Shown here: positions 54,044 to 61,020 of the stretch, piece after piece | How the letters are laid out: each line of letters starts with the position of its first letter | Numbering within the stretch: position 1 is the stretch's first letter | Assembly (NCBI RefSeq): GCF_003385595.1 | Contig: NZ_QNUE01000003.1 | Coordinates: 1 to 64,000, forward strand | Length of the DNA: 64,000 nucleotides | Origin: Chryseobacterium flavum | GTDB lineage: Bacteria; Bacteroidota; Bacteroidia; Flavobacteriales; Weeksellaceae | Direction: 5' to 3' | Made by a program: the position numbers and the translations under genes | Notes under the pieces: model-generated | What the model was told of the DNA's origin: nothing | Seen by the model: only the letters and a program-made list of their open reading frames with translations | Databases searched by the model: none

Positions 54044-55564
54044 TTACATGGTCTTTAAATATTTCTTTACCTCCTCTAAATACGGATACATCACCATATC
54101 ATCCGAGAAAGCAGGAATGATTTTTCTGATCTCATCATAAAGCTCTTTTGTAGAAGATGAGACCTTATCCTGAAAATCAAGGTATTCAATAGCCTGAACA
54201 ATAGTAATAGCCTCTATTGACAATACTTCAAATGCATTTTCAATAACCTTTCTGCAGATCACCGCCGCGTTTGTCCCCATACTCACAATATCCTGATTAT
54301 CATTATTATTAGGAATACTGTGAACATACATTGAATTGGACAACATCTGGCTTTCTGCTGTTGTAGAAGTAGCCGTAAACTGTACCCCCTGCATCCCGAA
54401 ATTAAAACCTAATTTACCTAAATTTACAAAAGGAGGCAAAATTTCATTGATTTTGGCATTTAAAAGATAGTTTAATTGTCTCTCAGCCAGCATAGTTAGC
54501 TTTGTTACCACAATTTTCAGTTTATCCATTTCCAAAGAAATGTAATCACCATGAAAATTTCCTCCGTGATATACATGCTGGTCCTCAACATTAATAATCG
54601 GATTATCATTTGCAGAATTGATCTCATTTTCAAGAACTTTCTCGGTATATTCCAATGTATCCAGTACAGGTCCTAATATCTGAGGAACACATCTTAAAGA
54701 ATAATATTCCTGAACTTTTTCTTTAAATACCTTTTCCTGTTCTTCAAAATGCGTATACAGATGGTCTGCTCTTTTCCTGATAAGTTTGCTGTCCGCTAAA
54801 TGTGCTCTCATTCTTTCAGCAACTTTCTGCTGTCCATAATGCTTCTTTGTCCCGTTTAAAGATTCCGACAAATGATCATCATAAGCCTGAACAATTTCAT
54901 TGATCGCGCAGGAAAGCTTAATTGAAATATCCGTTAATTGTGCTGCTTTATAAGCATTTACAATACCGATTCCGGACATAACGGAAGTACCGTTCATTAA
55001 AGCAAGTCCTTCGCGGATCTCTACCTGTATAGGCTCCAGTCCCTCTATCTCAAAAACAGCTTTTGTAGCTTTTCTTTCTCCCTTATAGAATACTTCACCT
55101 TCACCAATCAGCACCAGGGCCAGATGGGCCAGCTGAACCAGGTCACCACTTGCTCCCACTCCGCCATGTTCAAAAATTAGTGGTATTATATCTCTATTGA
55201 TCAGCTCCTGTAAAAGATAAATGACAGATTCATGTACCCCTGAGTGTCCTAATGACAAGGTATTCAGCCGTGCCAGCATACATGCCTTAACTTCCTGTTC
55301 CGGCAATGGAGCCCCTATTCCTGAGGAGTGACTTCTTATCAGGTTATACTGAAGCTGATGGGTGTCTTCATCACTGATTTTGAATTGTGCCATCGGCCCA
55401 AAACCTGTATTCACCCCATATATTACTTTATTTTTTGAAAATTCTTTTAAAAACTGAAAACTTGCATTCACTCTTGATAAAAGTGATCCATCCAGTTCTA
55501 TTTTTTCATTCTCAATAATAATTTTTTGAAAGTCTTTCAGTTCTAAAAAGTTATTTATTTTCAT
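54044..55564 (-). CDS. Tyrosine ammonia-lyase of the flexirubin pathway
   Basis: The 506-residue enzyme belongs to the MIO-cofactor ammonia-lyases. The Ala-Ser-Gly that cyclises to the cofactor is at 138-140 (GGVGASGDL). It has QYNLIRSHSSG in the substrate-selecting loop and closely resembles, from memory, the characterised tyrosine ammonia-lyase of Flavobacterium johnsoniae (VIYGVNTGFGPMAQ, then VPQILGPVL). It should release ammonia from L-tyrosine to give 4-coumarate, the aryl starter of flexirubin. Length is typical. Two -7 boxes on the minus strand precede it. A histidine ammonia-lyase is the alternative, less likely here. Confidence 0.9.
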   Translation of the reverse strand: MKINNFLELKDFQKIIIENEKIELDGSLLSRVNASFQFLKEFSKNKVIYGVNTGFGPMAQFKISDEDTHQLQYNLIRSHSSGIGAPLPEQEVKACMLARLNTLSLGHSGVHESVIYLLQELINRDIIPLIFEHGGVGASGDLVQLAHLALVLIGEGEVFYKGERKATKAVFEIEGLEPIQVEIREGLALMNGTSVMSGIGIVNAYKAAQLTDISIKLSCAINEIVQAYDDHLSESLNGTKKHYGQQKVAERMRAHLADSKLIRKRADHLYTHFEEQEKVFKEKVQEYYSLRCVPQILGPVLDTLEYTEKVLENEINSANDNPIINVEDQHVYHGGNFHGDYISLEMDKLKIVVTKLTMLAERQLNYLLNAKINEILPPFVNLGKLGFNFGMQGVQFTATSTTAESQMLSNSMYVHSIPNNNDNQDIVSMGTNAAVICRKVIENAFEVLSIEAITIVQAIEYLDFQDKVSSSTKELYDEIRKIIPAFSDDMVMYPYLEEVKKYLKTM

Positions 55565-55568
55565 TAAT

Positions 55569-55576
55569 CAAAAGTA
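55569..55576 (-). promoter_or_regulatory. -7 box next to the ammonia-lyase start
   Basis: TACTTTTG on the minus strand, only 4 bases before the ATG at 55564, which would give an almost leaderless mRNA. No clear -33 element. Confidence 0.35.
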
Positions 55577-55614
55577 ATAGTTGATAATTTTGTAAAATAT
55601 TAATTATTTGTCAC

Positions 55615-55633
55615 TAATTTTGCGGCAAAGATA
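55615..55633. promoter_or_regulatory. Interlocked divergent -7 boxes
   Basis: TAATTTTG on the plus strand (55615-55622) for the flavoenzyme gene and TATCTTTG on the minus strand (55626-55633) for the ammonia-lyase gene lie 3 bases apart and face each other. The plus-strand box has TTTG at 55589-55592, 22 bases upstream. Confidence 0.55.
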
Positions 55634-55662
55634 GAAGTTATTATTAAAATAAAAAATCAAAG

Positions 55663-56916
55663 ATGAGCAAAGAATTTGTTGACGTTCTTGTAATCGGAGC
55701 CGGTCCTTCCGGATGCGTATCTTCTTCATACCTAAAGAAGAATAATGTCAACGTAAAAGTAGTCGAAAAGACCAAATTCCCCAGGCTGGTAGTTGGAGAA
55801 AGCTTAATTCCACGGGTAATGGACCACTTTGATGAAGCCGGGCTTTTTCCTGCGTTAGACAAAATGGGCTTTGAAAAAAAGCTGGGTGCACGCTTCCTTC
55901 GCGGAGATGAAGTCTGCATTTTTGATTTCAGCGATAAATTCGGAGAAGGATGGGATTGGACCTGGCAGGTTCCAAGAGCTGATTTTGATAATACACTTGC
56001 TCAGGAAGTCATTAATAAAGGAATTGATCTGGAATTCGAAACCGAAGTCATTGACATCAGATTTAATGGCACAGATTCTATTACTACAGTAAGAAACAGG
56101 AATGGAGAAACAAAAGATATCCATGCTAAATTTGTAATTGATTCCAGTGGTTACGGAAGGGTTTTACCTCGCCTTCTGGATTTGGAAAAGCCATCCAAAC
56201 TGTCTCCCCATTCTGCTATTTTTTCTCATGTAAAGGATATTAACAGGGAGCCGGGAGAAGAAGGAACATTAATATCTTTCGATATTATTGAAACAGAAGT
56301 ATGGCTTTGGGTAATCCCTTTTTCCAATGGGAATACAAGCCTGGGAATAGTAGGACCCACTGATTATATTGATAAACTGGCTGAAAATGGTAACACTGCC
56401 GAGGCTTTAAAAAAAGCCATCTCCCTTTCAGATTATTATGTAAAACGTTTTGGCGGAGTGGATTTCCTTTTTGAGCCAAGACATCTGAAAGACTATTCCT
56501 GCTCCGTAAAAAGTTTGTTCGGAGACGGATTTGCTTTAACAGGAAATGCCTCTGAGTTCCTGGATCCTGTTTTTTCGTCGGGAATGGCATTTGCAACAGA
56601 ATCAGGAATGCTTGCTGCAAAGCTGGCTTTAAGACAGCTGAACGGCGAAAAAATCAACTGGCAGACTGAGTATACAGATTATATCTTATATGGAGTAGAT
56701 GTTTTTACTACCTATGTAAAAGAATGGTATACCGGAAATCTTCAGGAGCTTTTTTTCCATCAGCCCGAAAATCCGGACGTTAAGAAAAAGATCTGTGCCG
56801 TTCTCGCAGGTTACGTGTGGAATAAAGATAATCCTTTTGTGAAAAAACATGATACAGTTATCAAAAATCTTGCAAATCTCATCAAACTGGAAAAACAGGA
56901 ACAACAAAATCAATAA
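55663..56916 (+). CDS. FAD-dependent halogenase/hydroxylase-like enzyme
   Basis: A 417-residue flavoprotein monooxygenase-type enzyme. It has the FAD-binding VIGAGPSGC (10-18), the VVGESLIPR segment, the halogenase signature WxWxIP at 214-219 (WLWVIP), and a Lys in KKLGARF where phenolic halogenases have their catalytic Lys. It could chlorinate or hydroxylate the aryl ring of flexirubin while it is ACP-bound. Flexirubins with and without chlorine are known, so both outcomes are possible. It is the only plus-strand gene of the right arm, divergent from the ammonia-lyase. A bidirectional terminator follows the stop. Confidence 0.82.
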   Translation: MSKEFVDVLVIGAGPSGCVSSSYLKKNNVNVKVVEKTKFPRLVVGESLIPRVMDHFDEAGLFPALDKMGFEKKLGARFLRGDEVCIFDFSDKFGEGWDWTWQVPRADFDNTLAQEVINKGIDLEFETEVIDIRFNGTDSITTVRNRNGETKDIHAKFVIDSSGYGRVLPRLLDLEKPSKLSPHSAIFSHVKDINREPGEEGTLISFDIIETEVWLWVIPFSNGNTSLGIVGPTDYIDKLAENGNTAEALKKAISLSDYYVKRFGGVDFLFEPRHLKDYSCSVKSLFGDGFALTGNASEFLDPVFSSGMAFATESGMLAAKLALRQLNGEKINWQTEYTDYILYGVDVFTTYVKEWYTGNLQELFFHQPENPDVKKKICAVLAGYVWNKDNPFVKKHDTVIKNLANLIKLEKQEQQNQ

Positions 56917-56917
56917 T

Positions 56918-56948
56918 AAAAGAGCGGTCTGAATCAGACCGCTCTTTT
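56918..56948. terminator. Bidirectional terminator
   Basis: AAAAGAGCGGTCT and AGACCGCTCTTTT form a 13-base perfect stem with a 5-base loop. A and T runs on both sides let it serve the flavoenzyme gene (plus) and the secreted-protein gene (minus). Confidence 0.92.
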
Positions 56949-56949
56949 A

Positions 56950-57555
56950 TTATTTCAAGGCTTCTTTTACTTTCTTACCCAGGTCCTTACCTGTTTTTTT
57001 AAAGGAAGCAGCAATTCTCCCATACTCCATATACAGTTCTGCACTTGAGCCATTACCCTGAACTTCAGAAGATTCAAGATGTAAGACAACATGAGAAGGA
57101 TTGTCTGTTTCTATAAATTTTAAATCTGTGGTAAGCTTTGCCGGCTGAATCAGCATTCCTCCGTGCCATCCCGGATAAATCCATTTGGTATCCACAATAA
57201 GTGTATACTTTGATGCAATTCCTTTATTAAGCTTTATTTTTTTTGATTTCTCATTAAATCCTGTAATAACCTTTTCAGCATAAATATTTTCTTTGTGATT
57301 ATTCCATTCACTAATCCATTTGTCCCAATCCTGCTGTGTTTTCTTCGGGTTTCCCAAAACTTCTTTTTTTCTCTTTTCCAGATATTGTTCTTCACTCATG
57401 TTTTCCACATAAAAAAGAACATGGTCACTTTTAACTTCTGTGTTGACCTCAGCCTGATCTTTTAAAAAATCAAAATTCCCTGAAATGATTTTCATCCCCT
57501 GAGAAAAGGCAAATGATGAGATTGCTATAAACAGCAGCAATGTCAGCTTTTTCAT
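56950..57555 (-). CDS. Secreted protein of unknown function
   Basis: A 201-residue protein with a signal peptide (1-19, ends AFSQG). The mature part starts MKIISGNFDFLKDQ and contains VNTEVKSDHVLFYVENMSEEQYLEKR, followed by a basic helix and strands with WHGGMLIQPAKLTTDLKF. I recall similar small secreted proteins in Bacteroidetes but no defined function. It sits between the halogenase-like gene, with which it shares a terminator, and the PaaK-like ligase, which starts upstream at 58909, so it may be co-transcribed with the ligase. Confidence 0.7.
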   Translation of the reverse strand: MKKLTLLLFIAISSFAFSQGMKIISGNFDFLKDQAEVNTEVKSDHVLFYVENMSEEQYLEKRKKEVLGNPKKTQQDWDKWISEWNNHKENIYAEKVITGFNEKSKKIKLNKGIASKYTLIVDTKWIYPGWHGGMLIQPAKLTTDLKFIETDNPSHVVLHLESSEVQGNGSSAELYMEYGRIAASFKKTGKDLGKKVKEALK

Positions 57556-57616
57556 AAATTATTAGTTTTATTAATATTAAAGTGTAAATATATGTAAATC
57601 TCTTTGCCTTACCCGG

Positions 57617-58909
57617 CTACCTGAGATCAATAAAGGTCACAGGCTTTCTGCTGTTTGGATTGAATACAGTTTTAGACAGAACCTCAAAATCTACCAGTTC
57701 TATTTTAGGGCTTACTCTCAGTTTTGCACGAAAATGATCCCTTACTTCATTCACAAAATTTCCATGATCTTCATCTGTACTTAATTTGATAATAATTTCA
57801 TCAAGCCCGATCTCATTAGACTGAATAACAATCTGATAACAAAGAATATTATTAAAGTCATTCAGGATATCATTCATTGCCGGTGGATACAGTGTAGTTC
57901 CCTTATACTTGATCATCTGCTGTTTTCTTCCGATTACAGGCCCCAGCCTCATGGTTTTTCTTCCGCATCTGCATGGTTCGGAATGTGCTTTTACAATATC
58001 TCCCGTTTTGAATCTTAACAAAGGAATTGCTTCCACGCCTAAAGTAGTAATGGTAAGCTCTCCACTTTCACCTTCTTCTACAGGATTTTCATTATCATCA
58101 AGAATTTCGGTGATGATCAGTTCCGGATGATGATGCCCTCCAATCTGAAATTCACATTCTGTAAAGGCAGTGCTCATCTCCGTAGAAGCATAGGTAGAAA
58201 AAAGTTTAATATTCCATTTCTCTTTGATTTTCTGCGAAAGAATATTATCACTAAAATCCTGATTCTTAATACTCTCCCCTATACACACAGCGCCATAGAC
58301 GCTTGAGCTCTTATAATCGAGGCCATGTTTCTCCGCATAGTCAATCATTTTTAACAGAAAAGAAGGAACAGTAATCAAATATTTCGGTTTGTACCTGAAA
58401 ATGGAATCCCATTGCAATTCAGGAATACCTGGTCCCATTCTCACCACGCTTGCTCCCATTTTTCTTAACCCCAGAAAATAAGCCAGGCCTGCCATAAAAC
58501 GTTTGTCTATAGTCGTAATCATCTGGACCACATCTCCCTTCCTGATCCCTGCACAGGCAAAGGAGATCGCTTCATTATAGGCAAGTCTCTCCAGATCATG
58601 GTCTGACAACCCAAAAGTTACAGGATCGCCTAACGTCCCTGATGTGGTACTATAGTCTACAATCCTTTCCGGCGGAATGCAGAAAAAATCATGATTGTAT
58701 TGCTGAAGATCATTCTTTGTGGTGGTAGGTATCTTCTGAAGGTCTTCCAACGTGCAGATTTCCTGTAATTTAAGATTACTTTCCCTGAACAACTTTTGAT
58801 AAAAAGGTGAATTACTCTCAAGATAGATCAATAGCTCCCGAAGTTTTTTTTCCTGAAACTGTTTGATTTCCTGTATACTCGATTTTTCAATTGAAGGATA
58901 GAATTCCAA
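57617..58909 (-). CDS. PaaK-like aryl-acid AMP ligase
   Basis: A 430-residue adenylate-forming enzyme of the phenylacetate-CoA ligase class. It has the family's phosphate loop YSTTSGTLGDP, the core motif YASTEMSTAF and the hinge TGDIVKAHSEPCRCGRKT with a Cys-x-Cys. The C-terminal lid domain starts near residue 330. In this cluster it should activate 4-coumarate from the ammonia-lyase and load it onto an ACP or CoA as the polyene starter. The housekeeping phenylacetate pathway is not seen here. A -7 box stands 18 bases upstream. Confidence 0.85.
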   Translation of the reverse strand: MEFYPSIEKSSIQEIKQFQEKKLRELLIYLESNSPFYQKLFRESNLKLQEICTLEDLQKIPTTTKNDLQQYNHDFFCIPPERIVDYSTTSGTLGDPVTFGLSDHDLERLAYNEAISFACAGIRKGDVVQMITTIDKRFMAGLAYFLGLRKMGASVVRMGPGIPELQWDSIFRYKPKYLITVPSFLLKMIDYAEKHGLDYKSSSVYGAVCIGESIKNQDFSDNILSQKIKEKWNIKLFSTYASTEMSTAFTECEFQIGGHHHPELIITEILDDNENPVEEGESGELTITTLGVEAIPLLRFKTGDIVKAHSEPCRCGRKTMRLGPVIGRKQQMIKYKGTTLYPPAMNDILNDFNNILCYQIVIQSNEIGLDEIIIKLSTDEDHGNFVNEVRDHFRAKLRVSPKIELVDFEVLSKTVFNPNSRKPVTFIDLR

Positions 58910-58926
58910 TGATTTTAATTTTAAAG

Positions 58927-58934
58927 CAAATGTA
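58927..58934 (-). promoter_or_regulatory. -7 box for the PaaK-like ligase gene
   Basis: TACATTTG on the minus strand, 18 bases before the start at 58909. No clear -33 element. Confidence 0.45.
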
Positions 58935-58969
58935 TTAAATTGTACAGTGTTTTTGGAGTAAAATGTATC

Positions 58970-58986
58970 AATGATTTTTAATCATT
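58970..58986. other. Perfect 7-base hairpin after the M23 peptidase gene
   Basis: AATGATT, TTT, AATCATT. It lies 13 bases after the M23 stop and 60 bases before the ligase gene. The T run is weak on the minus strand, so it may be a poor terminator or a binding site. Confidence 0.35.
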
Positions 58987-58999
58987 AATCAGAGTTTAT

Positions 59000-60688
59000 T
59001 TATCTGTAAAATATTAAGGTTTGGGTATTGATATTTCCCGCAGTATTAACAGTAGTTACGTTGAGTGTATGTTTCCCTGATCCTTTCGGACATCTTTCGT
59101 CAAAAACATAGATAAAATAATCTTTTGAACGGGCAAAACGTACCCATTTCCCATCAAGCTCAGCCCTAAATGAAACAATATCTCCCACTTCCGTATATCC
59201 TTTCAGACGGAGAGAAGCAGTATTAATTTCTGATTCATTTTTCCATTCTGTAATAACTAATGGCAGACTGGTATCCAATATCAGCCTGACATTCCCGAGC
59301 CTTTTGAATTTTCCTTCTGCCCGGTCATCATCCCAGGTAACTTTTACTGCCTCTTTATCACTGCCGTAATCAAGCAGCATAACCACTTTATTTTTCTCTT
59401 CTTTGGTTAATTTTCGGTCCGGTCTTATTTTTAACGTATAATTATCATGAACCGGAACGTAGGTATTATGCAAAAAAATGGTATTGGAAATTGCATTTTC
59501 AGCAGCCTCAGGCTTCTCATACAGATTAAAGTTAACAGCATCATACACCGAATTCTTATCAAAAGTAATTTCAGAATTTTCTGTCGTTATCGTTTTAGTT
59601 TCTCCTGCTTTTACTGTTTTACCGGTTGACGAAATTCCAGCTTCTGTTTTATTCAGCTGAACTTTTGTTGTTAGCCTGCCTATATTCCCGTTTACGTCTT
59701 TTAAAACAATTTCGATATTATGAAGTTGTTCATCCTGAAGATTAATGATTCCGGATAATCCGGGCTGACTATATCCCTGCAACTGCATACCCGGTAAGGC
59801 AGACAAATGCTGAATGCTCATTTTATCCCTGATAAATTTCGTATAATCTATGCAGCCATTCTGATACCGGGTATCATCATAACTTATTTTGTCAATAGAA
59901 AAACGATAGATCAGCTGTCCATCCATAAGTAATTCAGCCTGATAAATACCCAGATTAAACCCCTTATTGGCTTTGTCTACAGCTTTAATCCCAAAACTGA
60001 TTACCGGAGAGTTCACCCTGACCACATTCGTAGTATAGACACTCCCCGCTTTTTTGACAGAAATACTATTCGCTCCAGGCTCATAAGTACTGAAACGTCT
60101 GTCATACCAATACAGTCCGCTGATCACAGGAGATACAGAATCGGGAATGACAAATCCAAAAAGAAGCGGATTAATACATTCTTCGGTTTTGGTATCCCGT
60201 ATTTCAAAATGTAAATGAGGTCCTGCCGAACCTCCTGTATTTCCGCTTAAAGCAATCAACTGCCCTTTTTTCACAGGAAACTGACCGGGTGAAAAGGCAA
60301 TATCCTGTTCCCACTTTTCTTCTTTATACTGCCTTTCTTTAACATATTCATCAAGCTCGTCAAAGTATTTGTTTAAATGGGCATATACTGTTGTATATCC
60401 ATTAGGATGAGAGATATAAACTGCATTTCCAAATCCGTAGCGCTCAATTTTCACCCTGCTTACATAACCATCCGCAGATGCAACAACCGGCAGATTTTCC
60501 TGACTATTGGTCCTTAAATCCAGTCCCATATGAAAATGATTGGCCCGCACCGCACCAAAATTGGCAGCAAGCTGCATAGGAATATTTAATGGGTTCCGGA
60601 AATAATTTTTCGGGTAATCATTTTGTGCCTGTGCAATGCCACTGCTGACAAGGAAGACAAACAGCACCAGTCTACAAAAGTTTTTCAT
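59000..60688 (-). CDS. M23-family peptidoglycan metallopeptidase
   Basis: A 562-residue exported protein with a signal peptide (1-21, ends AQAQ). The N-terminal half is a LytM/M23 domain with HFHMGLD (HxxxD) and GPHLHFE (HxH), the four zinc and catalytic residues in proper order, so it is probably an active endopeptidase cutting peptide cross-links of peptidoglycan. The C-terminal half (about 220-562) is rich in beta strands (Ig-like modules) and could bind cell wall or partner proteins. It is read in the same direction as the pigment right arm but has its own promoter region and is likely unrelated to it. Confidence 0.9.
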   Translation of the reverse strand: MKNFCRLVLFVFLVSSGIAQAQNDYPKNYFRNPLNIPMQLAANFGAVRANHFHMGLDLRTNSQENLPVVASADGYVSRVKIERYGFGNAVYISHPNGYTTVYAHLNKYFDELDEYVKERQYKEEKWEQDIAFSPGQFPVKKGQLIALSGNTGGSAGPHLHFEIRDTKTEECINPLLFGFVIPDSVSPVISGLYWYDRRFSTYEPGANSISVKKAGSVYTTNVVRVNSPVISFGIKAVDKANKGFNLGIYQAELLMDGQLIYRFSIDKISYDDTRYQNGCIDYTKFIRDKMSIQHLSALPGMQLQGYSQPGLSGIINLQDEQLHNIEIVLKDVNGNIGRLTTKVQLNKTEAGISSTGKTVKAGETKTITTENSEITFDKNSVYDAVNFNLYEKPEAAENAISNTIFLHNTYVPVHDNYTLKIRPDRKLTKEEKNKVVMLLDYGSDKEAVKVTWDDDRAEGKFKRLGNVRLILDTSLPLVITEWKNESEINTASLRLKGYTEVGDIVSFRAELDGKWVRFARSKDYFIYVFDERCPKGSGKHTLNVTTVNTAGNINTQTLIFYR

Positions 60689-61020
60689 ACAGCATTTGGG
60701 TTTATTTTATTTAAATATACGAAATTTCATGATCAGCAGCTATCTGTTCTTTCTGTCCAGGATCATTAAACAAAATTATTAATATAAATAGCAGAAAGTC
60801 ACTTATAATTCTATTGAAAATAAAGCTGTAGAATCTGCATAAAAAGACTTTAGTAATGCCCTTTTTAATTAATCTCTGTTCATTTTTAGCTATTAGTTTC
60901 ATTTATATTTCTGAAATTGAACTTTTTAATAGATATTACTTCATTAAAACATATATTATAAACCGACAAAAATCACTAAATTTGCAGACTTAATTAATCA
61001 ACGATATTGAGATATTTACA
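60689..61020. promoter_or_regulatory. Divergent control region, M23 peptidase and ileS
   Basis: 332 AT-rich bases with no recognisable gene. On the minus strand TAATTTTG (60771-60778) is a candidate -7 box for the M23 gene. On the plus strand TAAATTTG (60977-60984) lies 36 bases before the ileS ATG. No T-box-like leader or strong terminator was seen. Confidence 0.45.

Noticed and set aside
54044..55564. Histidine ammonia-lyase of histidine breakdown
   Set aside because: No hutU, hutI or hutG lies nearby, and both the loop sequence and the pigment context fit tyrosine ammonia-lyase. The arginase-like gene at 14141 is far away and lacks metal ligands, so it does not form a hut set.
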